Source: Nitzschia sp. DOCU1
Taxonomy: Eukaryota > Bacillariophyta > Bacillariophyceae > Bacillariales > Bacillariaceae
Reading direction: 5' to 3'
Length of the DNA: 64,000 nt
Assembly (NCBI GenBank): GCA_951394045.1
Contig: OX595995.1
Location: forward strand, 1,426,001-1,490,000
Shown here: in pieces, positions 1-9,399 of the stretch
Numbering within the stretch: position 1 is the stretch's first letter
Layout: the number at the start of each line of letters is the position of its first letter
Translations under genes and position numbers: made by a program
Notes under the pieces: generated by a model
What the model saw: the letters and a program-made list of their open reading frames with translations, nothing else
Databases searched by the model: none
What the model was told of the DNA's origin: nothing

Positions 1-470
1 CGAAAAGAAAGAGGCTCATGGTCGTCAAACATGTTTCGTGTCGAGCATCGCGAAACGACGATTCAGCTGGCGTTGCTCGCTTCGGGCACGCACAGCCGTC
101 TCGCCATACGGGTGGACGCACCCACACGCACTCTATGCTCGGAGGGCGGCAGCACGGGTTCACTCCGGTGTCTTGGCAACCGGAGAAACCCTTAAGTAAA
201 ATTGACCACGTCAGACGGAGCATATGCTTTTGTCTTGATGGGCATATATGGACGACGACGTGTCACTCTATTTTCCCACTCTCTAAGCCAATCAGATGTG
301 ACGAAGACGAAAAAGGAAATCCAAAAGATGTGCTGCCTCTCAATGCCGACGATTCGCACCTCGGCTCGATGTTTTGTTGTTCTTGAGATGATGTTTGCGT
401 TTTTCCTCACACCGAAACTCTCGTTATCTTGAGAACTTGTTGCGTTATCTTTGCTCTCTTTATTGTTACG
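1..470 (+). other. Retroelement 5' leader / possible 5' LTR end
   Basis: Non-coding stretch before gag. A 7-bp hairpin (CTCCGGT at 163-169 with ACCGGAG at 179-185) is visible. I could not identify a primer-binding site or an LTR boundary. Several frames are open here but none has codon structure or homology I recognise. Confidence 0.4.
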
Positions 471-1952
471 ATGGCTGCTGCTGCTGTTGATCCTGCTGTC
501 CAGGAATTTGCTGACTACCTTGGCGACGTTCTTGCTTTCGATCCGGAGATTGTCGAGGCGTTGGCCTGGCAGGGATACTCAAAGTTTGACGATGTGAAAG
601 GTATCGTTGACGAGGATGAGTTGGATGCTTTGTTTTCCGCCATTCGGCGCCCTGGCGGTACCATATTCAACAATAACAACGTGGAGATCAACAACCCCGG
701 GACTTTCATGGGGACCAATCAGCAGAAGCGCTTCCGTCAATTGGTTTACTACATCCATTACATGGAGACAGTCCAAAGGCAGTTTGTTGTTGCGGAGGCT
801 TCGCTTGGCCGTCTGACCAGATTGTGGAAGTTCAAGGTTGACCTGGATAGGGTGAAGAAAGACGGCAACCCTACCCTACCGGATAAGTTTACTACTGGCA
901 AAAAGTCGAGGGAAACCATCGAAGACATCGAATCGTGGATTGGTTCCTCCTATGGAACCGAAGGGACTCCCCTGGAGTATGTCATTCGTCCCGAAGTTCA
1001 GTTGCCTGCCACCGACCCCGGTTTTGGGAATCCCACCTTTCGTTCCGAATTGGTTCGCCGTGCGCACCACACCGGTGACACCTACCAGATTGATAACGAA
1101 ATGGTGTTTAACCTTATGCGCCATGTTACTCATGGCACAGATGCATGGGCATTCGTCAAGCAGTTTGATCGCACCAAGGATGGGCGGGGCGCGTACTTGT
1201 CTTTCAAGGCGCAGTACGCTGGTGCCTCGCACATCAGTCAGGTTAAGAACAAGGCGGAGAATACCCTGAACACTATCTTTTGGAATGGCAAGGCTCGGAA
1301 TTTTCAATGGGATGGTTTCATTGCGCGTCACAGGAGTGCCTTTGCTGACCTTGAGGCGTATGGAGAAGGCCGAACTGAAGAGGCCAAGGTACGAAATTTG
1401 CTATCCCGTATTACTGACGAGCGTCTTGCTGTGGCGAAGGGAGTTGTTTTCTCGAATGCTACGCTGTTGACAAATTATCAGCTGGCCATTGATTATCTCG
1501 GAGGCCAACTGGATGCTGCTGAGACCATTGTGAAATCAGCGCCGGCGAGGAATATTTCGAGCACCACTAGCTCCGGTGGCGACGGACGGGGTAACGGATA
1601 CCAGGCCCGAGGACGTGGTGGAAGAGGCCGAGGACGAGGTTTTGGACGAGGTGGTGGTAGAGGTGGTCGAGGCCGCGGGCGTGGAGGTGGAGGAAGATTT
1701 TCCGAATCCGGCCACTTGTTGAACAATGGCTCGTACCCCTTTGCTATCTGGAGTACGTTCACAAAAGAGGAAAAGGATTATGTGATGGAATTAAAGCGCA
1801 AGGCGGGGAATCGCAATGTATCAAGCACAAAGTCGGAAGAAACTCCTGCGACAATTTCAACTGGTCAAAACGAGGCTGGTAGCTCCACCTCTACTATGAG
1901 TGTGGACAACAGTCATGTCGCGTCTTCCATGACTCGGCGAAAGAAGGATTGA
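471..1952 (+). CDS. Gag-like capsid polyprotein of copia element (493 aa)
   Basis: The frame is open from 429 but that codon is TTG; the first ATG is 471 (MAAAAVDPAV). The first ~350 residues are a mostly helical, charged region as expected for a copia Gag/capsid domain. Around residues 375-410 there is an Arg/Gly-rich tract (repeated RGRG and GRGG units), and no CCHC zinc knuckle is visible. RNA binding may therefore be carried by an RGG box instead of a zinc finger (inference). The frame ends at a TGA at 1950-1952. Pol continues in exactly the same frame with no other stop until 6089, so Gag is probably also the N-terminal part of a Gag-Pol fusion. Confidence 0.85.
   Translation: MAAAAVDPAVQEFADYLGDVLAFDPEIVEALAWQGYSKFDDVKGIVDEDELDALFSAIRRPGGTIFNNNNVEINNPGTFMGTNQQKRFRQLVYYIHYMETVQRQFVVAEASLGRLTRLWKFKVDLDRVKKDGNPTLPDKFTTGKKSRETIEDIESWIGSSYGTEGTPLEYVIRPEVQLPATDPGFGNPTFRSELVRRAHHTGDTYQIDNEMVFNLMRHVTHGTDAWAFVKQFDRTKDGRGAYLSFKAQYAGASHISQVKNKAENTLNTIFWNGKARNFQWDGFIARHRSAFADLEAYGEGRTEEAKVRNLLSRITDERLAVAKGVVFSNATLLTNYQLAIDYLGGQLDAAETIVKSAPARNISSTTSSGGDGRGNGYQARGRGGRGRGRGFGRGGGRGGRGRGRGGGGRFSESGHLLNNGSYPFAIWSTFTKEEKDYVMELKRKAGNRNVSSTKSEETPATISTGQNEAGSSTSTMSVDNSHVASSMTRRKKD
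1950..1952 (+). promoter_or_regulatory. In-frame TGA between gag and pol (candidate readthrough stop)
   Basis: Codon phase is identical on both sides. The 192 bases after this TGA have no stop and no ATG in this frame, yet they encode the protease active site (CELDSHADTC at 2040-2069). Pol therefore needs readthrough, or this copy has a single nonsense mutation. Sequence context: GAT TGA CAT. Confidence 0.6.
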
Positions 1953-4900
1953 CATATTCACCCACAAAGCCGTGGCATTTCCTGGCTACGGCGAATTGTT
2001 GCATCTTATTCATCCGACACACACACACTCGTATCTTGTTGCGAACTGGATTCACACGCCGACACATGCGCATTCTCTCTCGAACATTGTTTTGTACTAC
2101 ATACTTACAACACCAACATCAACGTCAGCGGCTTCCATGACAGTATGGAGCCGATCAGAAATGTTATCGAGGCCCTCGTGGCCGTGGCGTACGATTGCCC
2201 GGTAACTATGCACACTTACATTCTTCTATTTGACCATGCACTCGCTCTACCTAATATGTCTTGTCATCTTTTGTGTCCTGACCAATTGAGGGAAAACCAA
2301 ATAATTGTTAATGACGTGGCCTTGCAACGCATCCCACCGGATAAACGAGCAGCCACCGACCACAGTATTTTGGACTCTAAGAGCGGGCTGCACATTCCGC
2401 TACAATACGACAAGCCCTTTTCATATTTCCAAGTCAGGAAACCGACTCGAGCCGAGGCTACTGATCCCGTCAACTACACACATGTCCGTATGACCAGCGA
2501 GTTGGAATGGAGGCCATCGGATTCTAATTCGAATCTCGTGGAAGAGCATCTTCGGCGACAAGTCGGTGGAGATTCTTATTTTAATTCGATTTCCGCTACG
2601 CAAACGACGACTTTGTTCTCTCTTTCCTCTTTCCTACAGGCTGAGGAACGTATCTGCTCTGCATTTCACAACCTTGCTCTCGCCACCGCTTTAGGGGACA
2701 GAGTAATGGCCACGCTTTCTGCGATGAAAACGGCGGCGAAATCTACGCTTGTGACTGCTGACCAATTAGCGCGACGATGGCGTATCAGTCTGGAAGCGGC
2801 GCAACGAACTTTAACGAAGACTACGCAACGAGCTGTCAGAGACTGGAGCCGAGTCTCAGGGGACCGATTATTTCGGCCAACGGAATATGCACTACGATAC
2901 AGACGACTTCGGAGCAAAATGTTTGTCGACGTGAAGTTTGGGCCTACAAAGTCTCTCGAAGGAAACACTTGCATGGCCGTCTACTCCACGCCTTTCCAAT
3001 GGGTAGCTGGTTTTCCACTCCCGAAGGAATCTGAAGTTCACACTACCTTAGACAAGGTTTTTCGTACCGTTGGATTCCCAGAATCCATTGTTCCTGACTC
3101 TGCTCTCTCTCTCACCAAAGGCGAATTCTTGAAACGATGTCAACGTGCACAGGTTCCTATTTTACCAGTCGAACCTTATCGACACAACCAGTCACAGGCT
3201 GAAAATGCAATTCGTGAGGTCAGTCGGCTTTACGAACGGACAATGCTGGCCCGGAACGTTCCTGCCTGCCTCTGGGACCGTTGTTATGCCACATGTGCGG
3301 AACAACGTAGCCACACCGTTTTAGGCCACCCAGAGCAGAATGGCGAATGTGCGGCGACGATAGTTTCAGGGGACACTGCGGATATCTCGCATTTGATTAA
3401 CTTCGGATTTTACGATTGGTGCTGGGCTCGGTCACCACGGGAGTCAAGCCAGCCGCAGAAACAATTGTGTCGTTGGCTAGGACCAAGCTTCGATGTTCCC
3501 GATGTTCTCTGTCAAGCTGTTCTCACCTCGAACGGTAGCATTTTGCACCGTTCCTCTGTTATTCCACTTTCGCAGGATGAACATAACAACGACGATATCG
3601 GACGAATGAAGAAGGATTTTACAGAAAAGCTTGCAGCGAAACTTGGAGAACGAGTTAAAGGTATTGAAAAGAATCCGGACGATGGCGACAAACGTTTTAT
3701 CCGCGCAGAGGACAGTGTGCCGGGTTTTATTCCGTATGACGATGACGAAGCAAACGAAATTGATGAACAAGATAAAGAGTTTGTTCCGCCTCCCTTCGAT
3801 GAAGAAGAAAAGCCCGCTGAGTACGATCATTACGTCTCAACGAGGATACGAAAGGCTACAGGGGACGGAAACAATGTTTTAACAGGGGTTATCCGTGGAC
3901 GGAAACGAGACGCAAAGGGAGACTTTATTGGGCAGTTTCATGAGAACCCGTTGCTTGACACCGCTCAGTACGAGGTCGTTTGGGCGAATGGCGACGTGGA
4001 GTCTGTCACAGCTAACCAAATTGTTGAGTCAATCATGGAGTCTGTGGACGAAGACGGTTATTCAGTTGCTTTTGTGAAGGAGTTTGTTGACCACAGGCGT
4101 GACGGTACGGCTCTCAGGACAGATGACGGATTCATCGAACGAGCGGGACAGAAGATTCCGAAGCGCACTACAAAGGGCTGGGATATTTGTGCTGAATTAA
4201 ATGACGGGACTACCTTGTGGATCCCATTAAAGGACGCGAAGGAGGCCTACCCAGTGCAACTGGCCGAATATGCGGTTGCGAATAAGCTCGTTTCGGAACC
4301 AGCCTTTGCATGGTGGGTTCCGTTCACCCTCAAGAAAAGAGACAGTGTTTTGAAAGCCGTGAAACGTCGTGCCGTGCGACGCAAAAATGAAAAGTTCGGA
4401 ATTGAAGTTCCGGGGCCGATGGATGTTGCTCGTGCACTGGAAATCGATCGTGAAACCGGAACTCAACACTGGGCCAACGCCATGGCCAAGGAAGTTAAGA
4501 CAGTCTTACCGGCTCTGAAAATACTTGATTCGGAAGAAAAAGTCCCGGTCGGATCGCAGCTGATCGATTTGATGGTTGTCTTTGATGTTAAAATGGATCT
4601 CACCCGCAAGGCGAGGATCTGTGCGAGGGGCGACCAAACTGAGCCGCCATCTTCCGTCACATATGCGAGCGTTGTGACAAGGGAAAGTATTCGTCTCGCA
4701 TTCTTACTCGCGTCTTTGAACGGTTTGTCTGTTCTCTCTGCTGATATAGCTGGTGCCTATCTAAACGCACCATGTGCCGAAAGAGTTCACACTATACTTG
4801 GACCTGAGTTCGGAGCACTACAAGGAAAGACGGCTGTGATAGTAAAGGCCCTCTACGGGTTAAAATCTGCTGGATTTTCATGGAGAAGCTACTGTGCCAA

Positions 4901-6089
4901 GACTCTTAGAGAGGAATTGGGGTTCACTCCGTGCCGTGCCGATATGGACGTCTGGTTTCGAGAGGGCGTGAAGCCGAACGGTGAAAAATATTACGAGTAT
5001 TTGTTGGTCTATACGGATGATTTATTGGCGATAAGTATGGACCCGAAGTTTATTCTCGACGATCTTAACAAGCGTTTCTTGCTCAAAGAGGACTCGGTTG
5101 GAGAGCCTACGAGATATCTTGGTGCAACGATTTCGAAGTTTTGGATCGATGGTGACCCTCTACCGAAATGGGCGATCGGTTCAGGGGACTACATCAAGGA
5201 GGCAATTCGTGTGATCAAATCGAGGCTTGCGCAGATGGAGCTTGAGTTAAAATCTGGAGCAAGCGCACCATTCCCGTCTGGTTACAAGCCGGAATTGGAT
5301 GTCACCCCACTACTCAACGACGAAGGTGCTACTTTTTATATGCAATGCGTGGGAATTTTACGTTGGATTGTGGAGCTCGGTCGCATCGATATTTGTGCCG
5401 AAACATCGATGTTGGCTGCGTACAATGCGTGTCCAAGGGATGGCCACCTGAAGGCGGCCCTCCATGTTTTTGCCTATTTGAATAATCATGAGCGATCTAA
5501 TCTTGTGATGGATGATGGGTATCCGGACCACTTGCCGGATTTACCGAAGCACGAATGGAAGGAATTTTATCCATGGGCTAGCGATGACTGGCCGCCTGAC
5601 GCTCCAACTCCCCTTGGAAAACCCGTGGTAATTGTTATGTTTGTTGATGCTTCTCATGCTGCTAACGTTGTGACTCGTCAGTCAAGAACAGGTGTTTTGA
5701 TTTGGGTTAATCGTGCCCCTATCGTTTGGTATTCGAAAAAGCAGAATTCTATTGAGACGAGTTCTTTTGGCTCGGAGTTTATGGCGTTGAAGACAGGCGT
5801 TGAGCTCTTGGAAGCCCTACGTTACAAACTACGAATGCTGGGCGTGCCAATCGATGGCTATGCTCATGTTCTTGTTGATAATATGTCGGTTGTTTGCAAC
5901 ACGAGCGTGCCCGAATCGACGTTGAAGAAAAAGTCGAATTCGATCGCTTACCACTACGTGCGTTCAAAAGCGGCGGCTGATATTCTACGAATCGGCTATG
6001 TTAATACGAAGGCGAACCTTGCCGATATGCTGACCAAGGTTCAGAATGGAGCGGAGCGAAAGGAGCTTGCTAGACAGGTATTGTTCTAG
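1953..6089 (+). CDS. Copia Pol: protease, integrase, reverse transcriptase, RNase H
   Basis: Open from the gag TGA to the stop at 6087-6089. The first in-frame ATG is 2145, but the aspartic protease motif (DSHADT) lies upstream of it, so translation from that ATG would lose the active site. Integrase: first Asp in MFVDVKFG near 2930, second in VPDSALS near 3095, Glu in SQAENAIREV near 3200. Reverse transcriptase: VFDVKMDLTRKARICARGD near 4580-4630, SADIAGAYLNAP near 4740, and catalytic YTDDLLAIS near 5010. RNase H: VDASHAANVVTRQSRTG near 5640, SSFGSEFMAL near 5760 and VDNMSV near 5875, ending with the typical TKANLADMLTK. All domains are full length, so this copy could be recently active apart from the TGA. 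Confidence 0.92.
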   Translation, partial: HIHPQSRGISWLRRIVASYSSDTHTLVSCCELDSHADTCAFSLEHCFVLHTYNTNINVSGFHDSMEPIRNVIEALVAVAYDCPVTMHTYILLFDHALALPNMSCHLLCPDQLRENQIIVNDVALQRIPPDKRAATDHSILDSKSGLHIPLQYDKPFSYFQVRKPTRAEATDPVNYTHVRMTSELEWRPSDSNSNLVEEHLRRQVGGDSYFNSISATQTTTLFSLSSFLQAEERICSAFHNLALATALGDRVMATLSAMKTAAKSTLVTADQLARRWRISLEAAQRTLTKTTQRAVRDWSRVSGDRLFRPTEYALRYRRLRSKMFVDVKFGPTKSLEGNTCMAVYSTPFQWVAGFPLPKESEVHTTLDKVFRTVGFPESIVPDSALSLTKGEFLKRCQRAQVPILPVEPYRHNQSQAENAIREVSRLYERTMLARNVPACLWDRCYATCAEQRSHTVLGHPEQNGECAATIVSGDTADISHLINFGFYDWCWARSPRESSQPQKQLCRWLGPSFDVPDVLCQAVLTSNGSILHRSSVIPLSQDEHNNDDIGRMKKDFTEKLAAKLGERVKGIEKNPDDGDKRFIRAEDSVPGFIPYDDDEANEIDEQDKEFVPPPFDEEEKPAEYDHYVSTRIRKATGDGNNVLTGVIRGRKRDAKGDFIGQFHENPLLDTAQYEVVWANGDVESVTANQIVESIMESVDEDGYSVAFVKEFVDHRRDGTALRTDDGFIERAGQKIPKRTTKGWDICAELNDGTTLWIPLKDAKEAYPVQLAEYAVANKLVSEPAFAWWVPFTLKKRDSVLKAVKRRAVRRKNEKFGIEVPGPMDVARALEIDRETGTQHWANAMAKEVKTVLPALKILDSEEKVPVGSQLIDLMVVFDVKMDLTRKARICARGDQTEPPSSVTYASVVTRESIRLAFLLASLNGLSVLSADIAGAYLNAPCAERVHTILGPEFGALQGKTAVIVKALYGLKSAGFSWRSYCAKTLREELGFTPCRADMDVWFREGVKPNGEKYYEYLLVYTDDLLAISMDPKFILDDLNKRFLLKEDSVGEPTRYLGATISKFWIDGDPLPKWAIGSGDYIKEAIRVIKSRLAQMELELKSGASAPFPSGYKPELDVTPLLNDEGATFYMQCVGILRWIVELGRIDICAETSMLAAYNACPRDGHLKAALHVFAYLNNHERSNLVMDDGYPDHLPDLPKHEWKEFYPWASDDWPPDAPTPLGKPVVIVMFVDASHAANVVTRQSRTGVLIWVNRAPIVWYSKKQNSIETSSFGSEFMALKTGVELLEALRYKLRMLGVPIDGYAHVLVDNMSVVCNTSVPESTLKKKSNSIAYHYVRSKAAADILRIGYVNTKANLADMLTKVQNGAERKELARQVLF

Positions 6090-6093
6090 TTCG

Positions 6094-6146
6094 CGTCCGA
6101 CTCGTCGAGGGGATGGCCTAACCTTGTTGGCCATTCGTGTCGGACG
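6094..6146 (+). other. Nested inverted repeat just 3' of pol
   Basis: CGTCCGA (6094-6100) pairs with TCGGACG (6140-6146). Inside it, ATGGCC (6113-6118) pairs with GGCCAT (6129-6134). It starts five bases after the pol stop. It could be an RNA stem-loop in the retroelement 3' region or a terminator-like fold; no function is known. Confidence 0.4.
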
Positions 6147-6678
6147 TCCTGCGATGGGGCAGGTACCTCGGTTGATTGCAATGATGATGGTGGTGGTCCT
6201 ATTGGAAGTTGGTCGTTGATGTTGATGAGGATAGTACGATGTGATCGGATCCCTAGCTCCGTCTCCCATCGAGGGGATCGTTATTTCCCCGAAGAAGTCG
6301 CTACTACAGTCCAGTTAGTCAAGCCGGGTGTTCGTATCCCGTGCAGTAATGTCATAATATTTTGTTACAATGACTTTTATTATTGTTACTACGTTTTGAG
6401 TGGCTCCGCGTCACTCTGTCGATCATTTCTCGATATTATCCCGGGCCGCGTGCCAGTATTTAGTTTCAAATCTCATACCTTTTCGAGCACAGCGCATTCG
6501 CGTTTTGTCCTCATCTGCAAGAGCATGATTTGCGAACCCGGCCAATACTCCCGCTGCTGCTGCTGCTGCTGATAACGATGATGCTGTCGGCAGTAACAGC
6601 TGCCTCCTCCGCCCTTGCCTGTCTTGCAGAGTTTTAGCAAAAGTTTAAATCGCCTTCATTTCCTCAGATTCTCCTGGT
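6147..6678. other. Gap between retroelement and CHAT gene
   Basis: Probably holds the retroelement 3' end and the CHAT gene promoter. A (GCT)6 microsatellite lies at 6553-6570. No LTR copy or gene recognised. Confidence 0.4.
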
Positions 6679-8415
6679 ATGCCAGTTTTGAAAGTCTTCC
6701 AGGCGGACCCCCTGGTAAATGCCCTTGTGCCGGAGCCGAAAGCCCTGCGCCGCCGTAACCTGATCGAAGAACGGTCCAAGATTACTGACGCGTTACAGGG
6801 TTCTACTAGTAGGTTGCGACCGGAATTCGAAGTGGCGTCGGATACGACGTTCCGGGAATTTCTGCAGCGACCGAATTCAGCATTTCTACACCTTTCGTGC
6901 CATGGATATACTTGTTCAATTGGTAATAGCACGGGAAACTTTCTCTTGATTGAAAACGATCATGGAGGAGCCTATGCTTTGGACCCAGGGAGCGTCTTGA
7001 ATTGGATTGGCGTTGCCGCCAAATGTCAACTCAAAGTCGTAGTTTTGTCGGCGTGTGTATCTCTGGAATTTGCAAACGCCTTTGTTATGGCCGGCGTCCC
7101 ACATGTGGTGTGTTGCACAGGGGCGGGGAGCGATGCCATGCTTTTTGCTGCGACTTTCTATCGGGTGTTAGCGGACGAAACCAAAACGAATACAGTCCAA
7201 AAGGCGTTCGATCTGGCCAGATTGAGAGTTCAAACCTCGTCGGAAACGGTTCGAACTGGACTGAAACCGGACCAAGACGCAAAGGACTTTGTGCTCCTGC
7301 CTCAATCTGCTGGAAATCATAATGTATCGCCTTTTGAAGGACACGACGTTCCTGGAACTACTGCAGAACCAGAAAAATTATCCCAAGCTCTGGCATCGCC
7401 TGGTGTTCCCAAATGCTTTGTTGGCCGAGAAATGGATATGTACCGAATTGTGGCAGCCTTCATTAAGCACAGCGCAAGTCTCGTCAAAATCAAAGGCCCC
7501 TGTGGCGTAGGTAAGGTGGCCCTAGCTCACGCAGTGTCACACTACATGGCTCGGCGCCGAATGTGGGGTGAATTGGTTATATGGTTGCCTTTGGCAGAAG
7601 ACATCAATGCGGATGTTGGTCACAAAGAGTTGATGAAGTCATTTCGGGCCATGATGAGCTTCTTTGAGACTTCAGCTGGTTCTGATCAAGATTTGGCTAC
7701 AGATGCGCACTACAAGCTACTCAGGGACGCCCTTTGGCAACAGCTCAGCAAACAGAAATCTCTTTTGGTGATCAAAACGTCGCAATTAGGCGATAGGACT
7801 TTATCAAAACTTAAAGTTTTGGTGAAATGTATGATGCAACGGATAACGGATATCAAGGTTTTGGTGGTTCAAACATCTGATGCCATTGATTTCGATCAAT
7901 GGGAAGCCGAATTCACCATCGAACCTCTTACATTTCCCGCAACCTTGTCAGTGTTTTCTAAGCACTGTGGACATTGTATCTCCAACCTTGACATCCTTTG
8001 GGACCATAAGACTGTCACAAAAAACTGCGAGACCCCGTTGACATCTGCGCTGATCAGGAAGCTTCTCGGCGACGGGATACCTGCTTTAATAATATTTGCT
8101 GCCAAGAAAATAAGTGGAACCGAACACCAGAAGTTGCTCGACCCGAAGGCGTCAATAACAGAAGATGATTTCAAAGACTTGTTGCAGAAATTGAACGATT
8201 ATCGAACCATCCGTTGTAGTCAAAGTGAAGTTCAGGACCGGTTTGGTCCTATTCTGCAGGCGGGAGGGGAAATCTATCGAAAGGTGACATCGGCCTTCAT
8301 AGCCCGGGCGCCAAAAGGTGAACACATTGTCACAGTTATTGATGGTAAACAAGATTCGGAAAATGTTGTCAAAGACGAGACGTCGTGGCTGGTGTGTGGC
8401 AAGGTGGCCGGTTAA
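6679..8415 (+). CDS. CHAT-domain protease fused to STAND-like NTPase, N-terminal part (stops at TAA)
   Basis: Residues 1-200 are a CHAT (caspase-like) domain. It opens with the family-typical VFQADPLV, then has the catalytic pair His75 (LSCHGY) and Cys126 (VLSACVS). A linker leads to CFVGREMDMY and a P-loop NTPase domain. Its Walker A is GPCGVGKV, with Lys279 but Val280 where Ser/Thr is usual. The Walker B position (LLVIKTS) lacks the usual acidic residue, so ATP hydrolysis may be lost. The ATG at 6679 fits the start of CHAT domains elsewhere. The frame ends at TAA 8413-8415, inside the first copy of a duplicated domain, and the same frame is open again immediately afterwards; the second copy has GAA at this position. 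This is most simply one gene with one nonsense change, or a sequence error. Role: probably a protease switch controlled by a STAND module (inference). Confidence 0.8.
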   Translation: MPVLKVFQADPLVNALVPEPKALRRRNLIEERSKITDALQGSTSRLRPEFEVASDTTFREFLQRPNSAFLHLSCHGYTCSIGNSTGNFLLIENDHGGAYALDPGSVLNWIGVAAKCQLKVVVLSACVSLEFANAFVMAGVPHVVCCTGAGSDAMLFAATFYRVLADETKTNTVQKAFDLARLRVQTSSETVRTGLKPDQDAKDFVLLPQSAGNHNVSPFEGHDVPGTTAEPEKLSQALASPGVPKCFVGREMDMYRIVAAFIKHSASLVKIKGPCGVGKVALAHAVSHYMARRRMWGELVIWLPLAEDINADVGHKELMKSFRAMMSFFETSAGSDQDLATDAHYKLLRDALWQQLSKQKSLLVIKTSQLGDRTLSKLKVLVKCMMQRITDIKVLVVQTSDAIDFDQWEAEFTIEPLTFPATLSVFSKHCGHCISNLDILWDHKTVTKNCETPLTSALIRKLLGDGIPALIIFAAKKISGTEHQKLLDPKASITEDDFKDLLQKLNDYRTIRCSQSEVQDRFGPILQAGGEIYRKVTSAFIARAPKGEHIVTVIDGKQDSENVVKDETSWLVCGKVAG

Positions 8416-9399
8416 TACTATGTTCTAACAGACGAAGAGTTCAGCAGCTGTTATGATCGAGACTCGGCCAAAACCATCGACGGTAACAGCCCCGATATTC
8501 CTGACCGATTGCTAAGGAAGGAGCAGCCTATCTTCCAAGAATACACACCAACACGTCAAGTATTGGCTCACCAAGTAACAGGCAGGGACATGGACTGGTT
8601 TCGGGAACGCTGTGCCTTGTCAACCGACGATGGCCAAGGTGCTGCATTTTTCGAGGCTCCATGGGGTGGGCGTCAACGAGTGCAAGAGGGGGATTACTTG
8701 GTTATGGAATGTGGTAAAGGAGGAAAAGATGAGATTTATCGTATCGAAAACTCAGTCTTCATGGAGACCTACCAGCCTGGGAAAGACGGGCATTTAGAAG
8801 GATTATCCTCGCCTCGGTCCAATACTTCCCTTTTAACTCAATTTTTCGTCCGCGAAAAATTTGGGATTCACCTACGGAAGTGCGGCCAAGCCTATCGCAA
8901 GAAGGCATCTGCTTTCATAGCCCGGGTTCCAAAAGGTGAACACATTGTCACAGTTATTGATGGTAAACAAGATTCGGAAAATGTTGTCAAAGACGAGACG
9001 TCATGGCTGGTGTGTGGCAAGGTGGCCGGTGAATACTATATTCTGACAGACGAAGAGTTCAGCAGCTGTTATGATCGAGACTCGGCCAAAACCATCGACG
9101 GCAGCAGCCCCGATATTCCCGACCACGTCCGCCGATTGCTAAGGAAGGAGCAGCCTATCTTCCAAGAATACACACCAACACGTCAAGTATTGGCTCACCA
9201 AGTAACAAGCAGGGACATGGACTGGTTTCGGGAGCGTTGTGCCTTGTCAACCGACGATGGCCAAGGTGCTGCATTTTTTGAGGCTCCATGGGGTGGGCGT
9301 CAACGAGTGCAAGAGGGGGATTACTTGGTTATGGAATGTCGTCAAGGTGGAAAAGATGAGATTTATCGTATCGAAGAATCAATCTTTATGGAGTCTTAC
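8274..9399 (+). repeat. In-frame tandem duplication of a ~166-residue domain
   Basis: Copy 1 is 8274-8772 and copy 2 is 8892-9399, nearly identical at the base level. They are offset by 618 nt, then 627 nt after a 9-nt in-frame indel (copy 2 has DHVRR where copy 1 has DR). Copy 1 carries TAA where copy 2 has GAA. The high identity points to a recent duplication. Confidence 0.9.

Larger units (their letters stand above)
1..6089 (+). mobile_element. Ty1/copia-type LTR retrotransposon, internal part
   Basis: Contains gag followed by protease, integrase, reverse transcriptase and RNase H in that order, which is diagnostic for the copia (Pseudoviridae) lineage. The DSHADT protease motif resembles that of diatom copia elements. 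I compared the first 470 bases with the 600 bases after pol and saw no long terminal repeat pair, so the 5' LTR is either outside the window or too diverged to see. The coding part looks nearly intact: its only interruption is one TGA between gag and pol. The element sits directly upstream of the CHAT/NTPase gene and shares its orientation, so it may supply or disturb that gene's promoter (inference). Confidence 0.9.

Noticed and set aside
2145..6089. Pol starting at the ATG 2145
   Set aside because: This would drop the protease active site at 2046-2063, so the frame is taken from the gag TGA instead.
6553..6570. (GCT)6 run as a functional repeat
   Set aside because: Short microsatellite; nothing links it to function.
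1..6600. LTR pair around the copia element
   Set aside because: The first 470 bases and the 600 bases after pol share only trivial words by eye, so no LTR boundaries are claimed.
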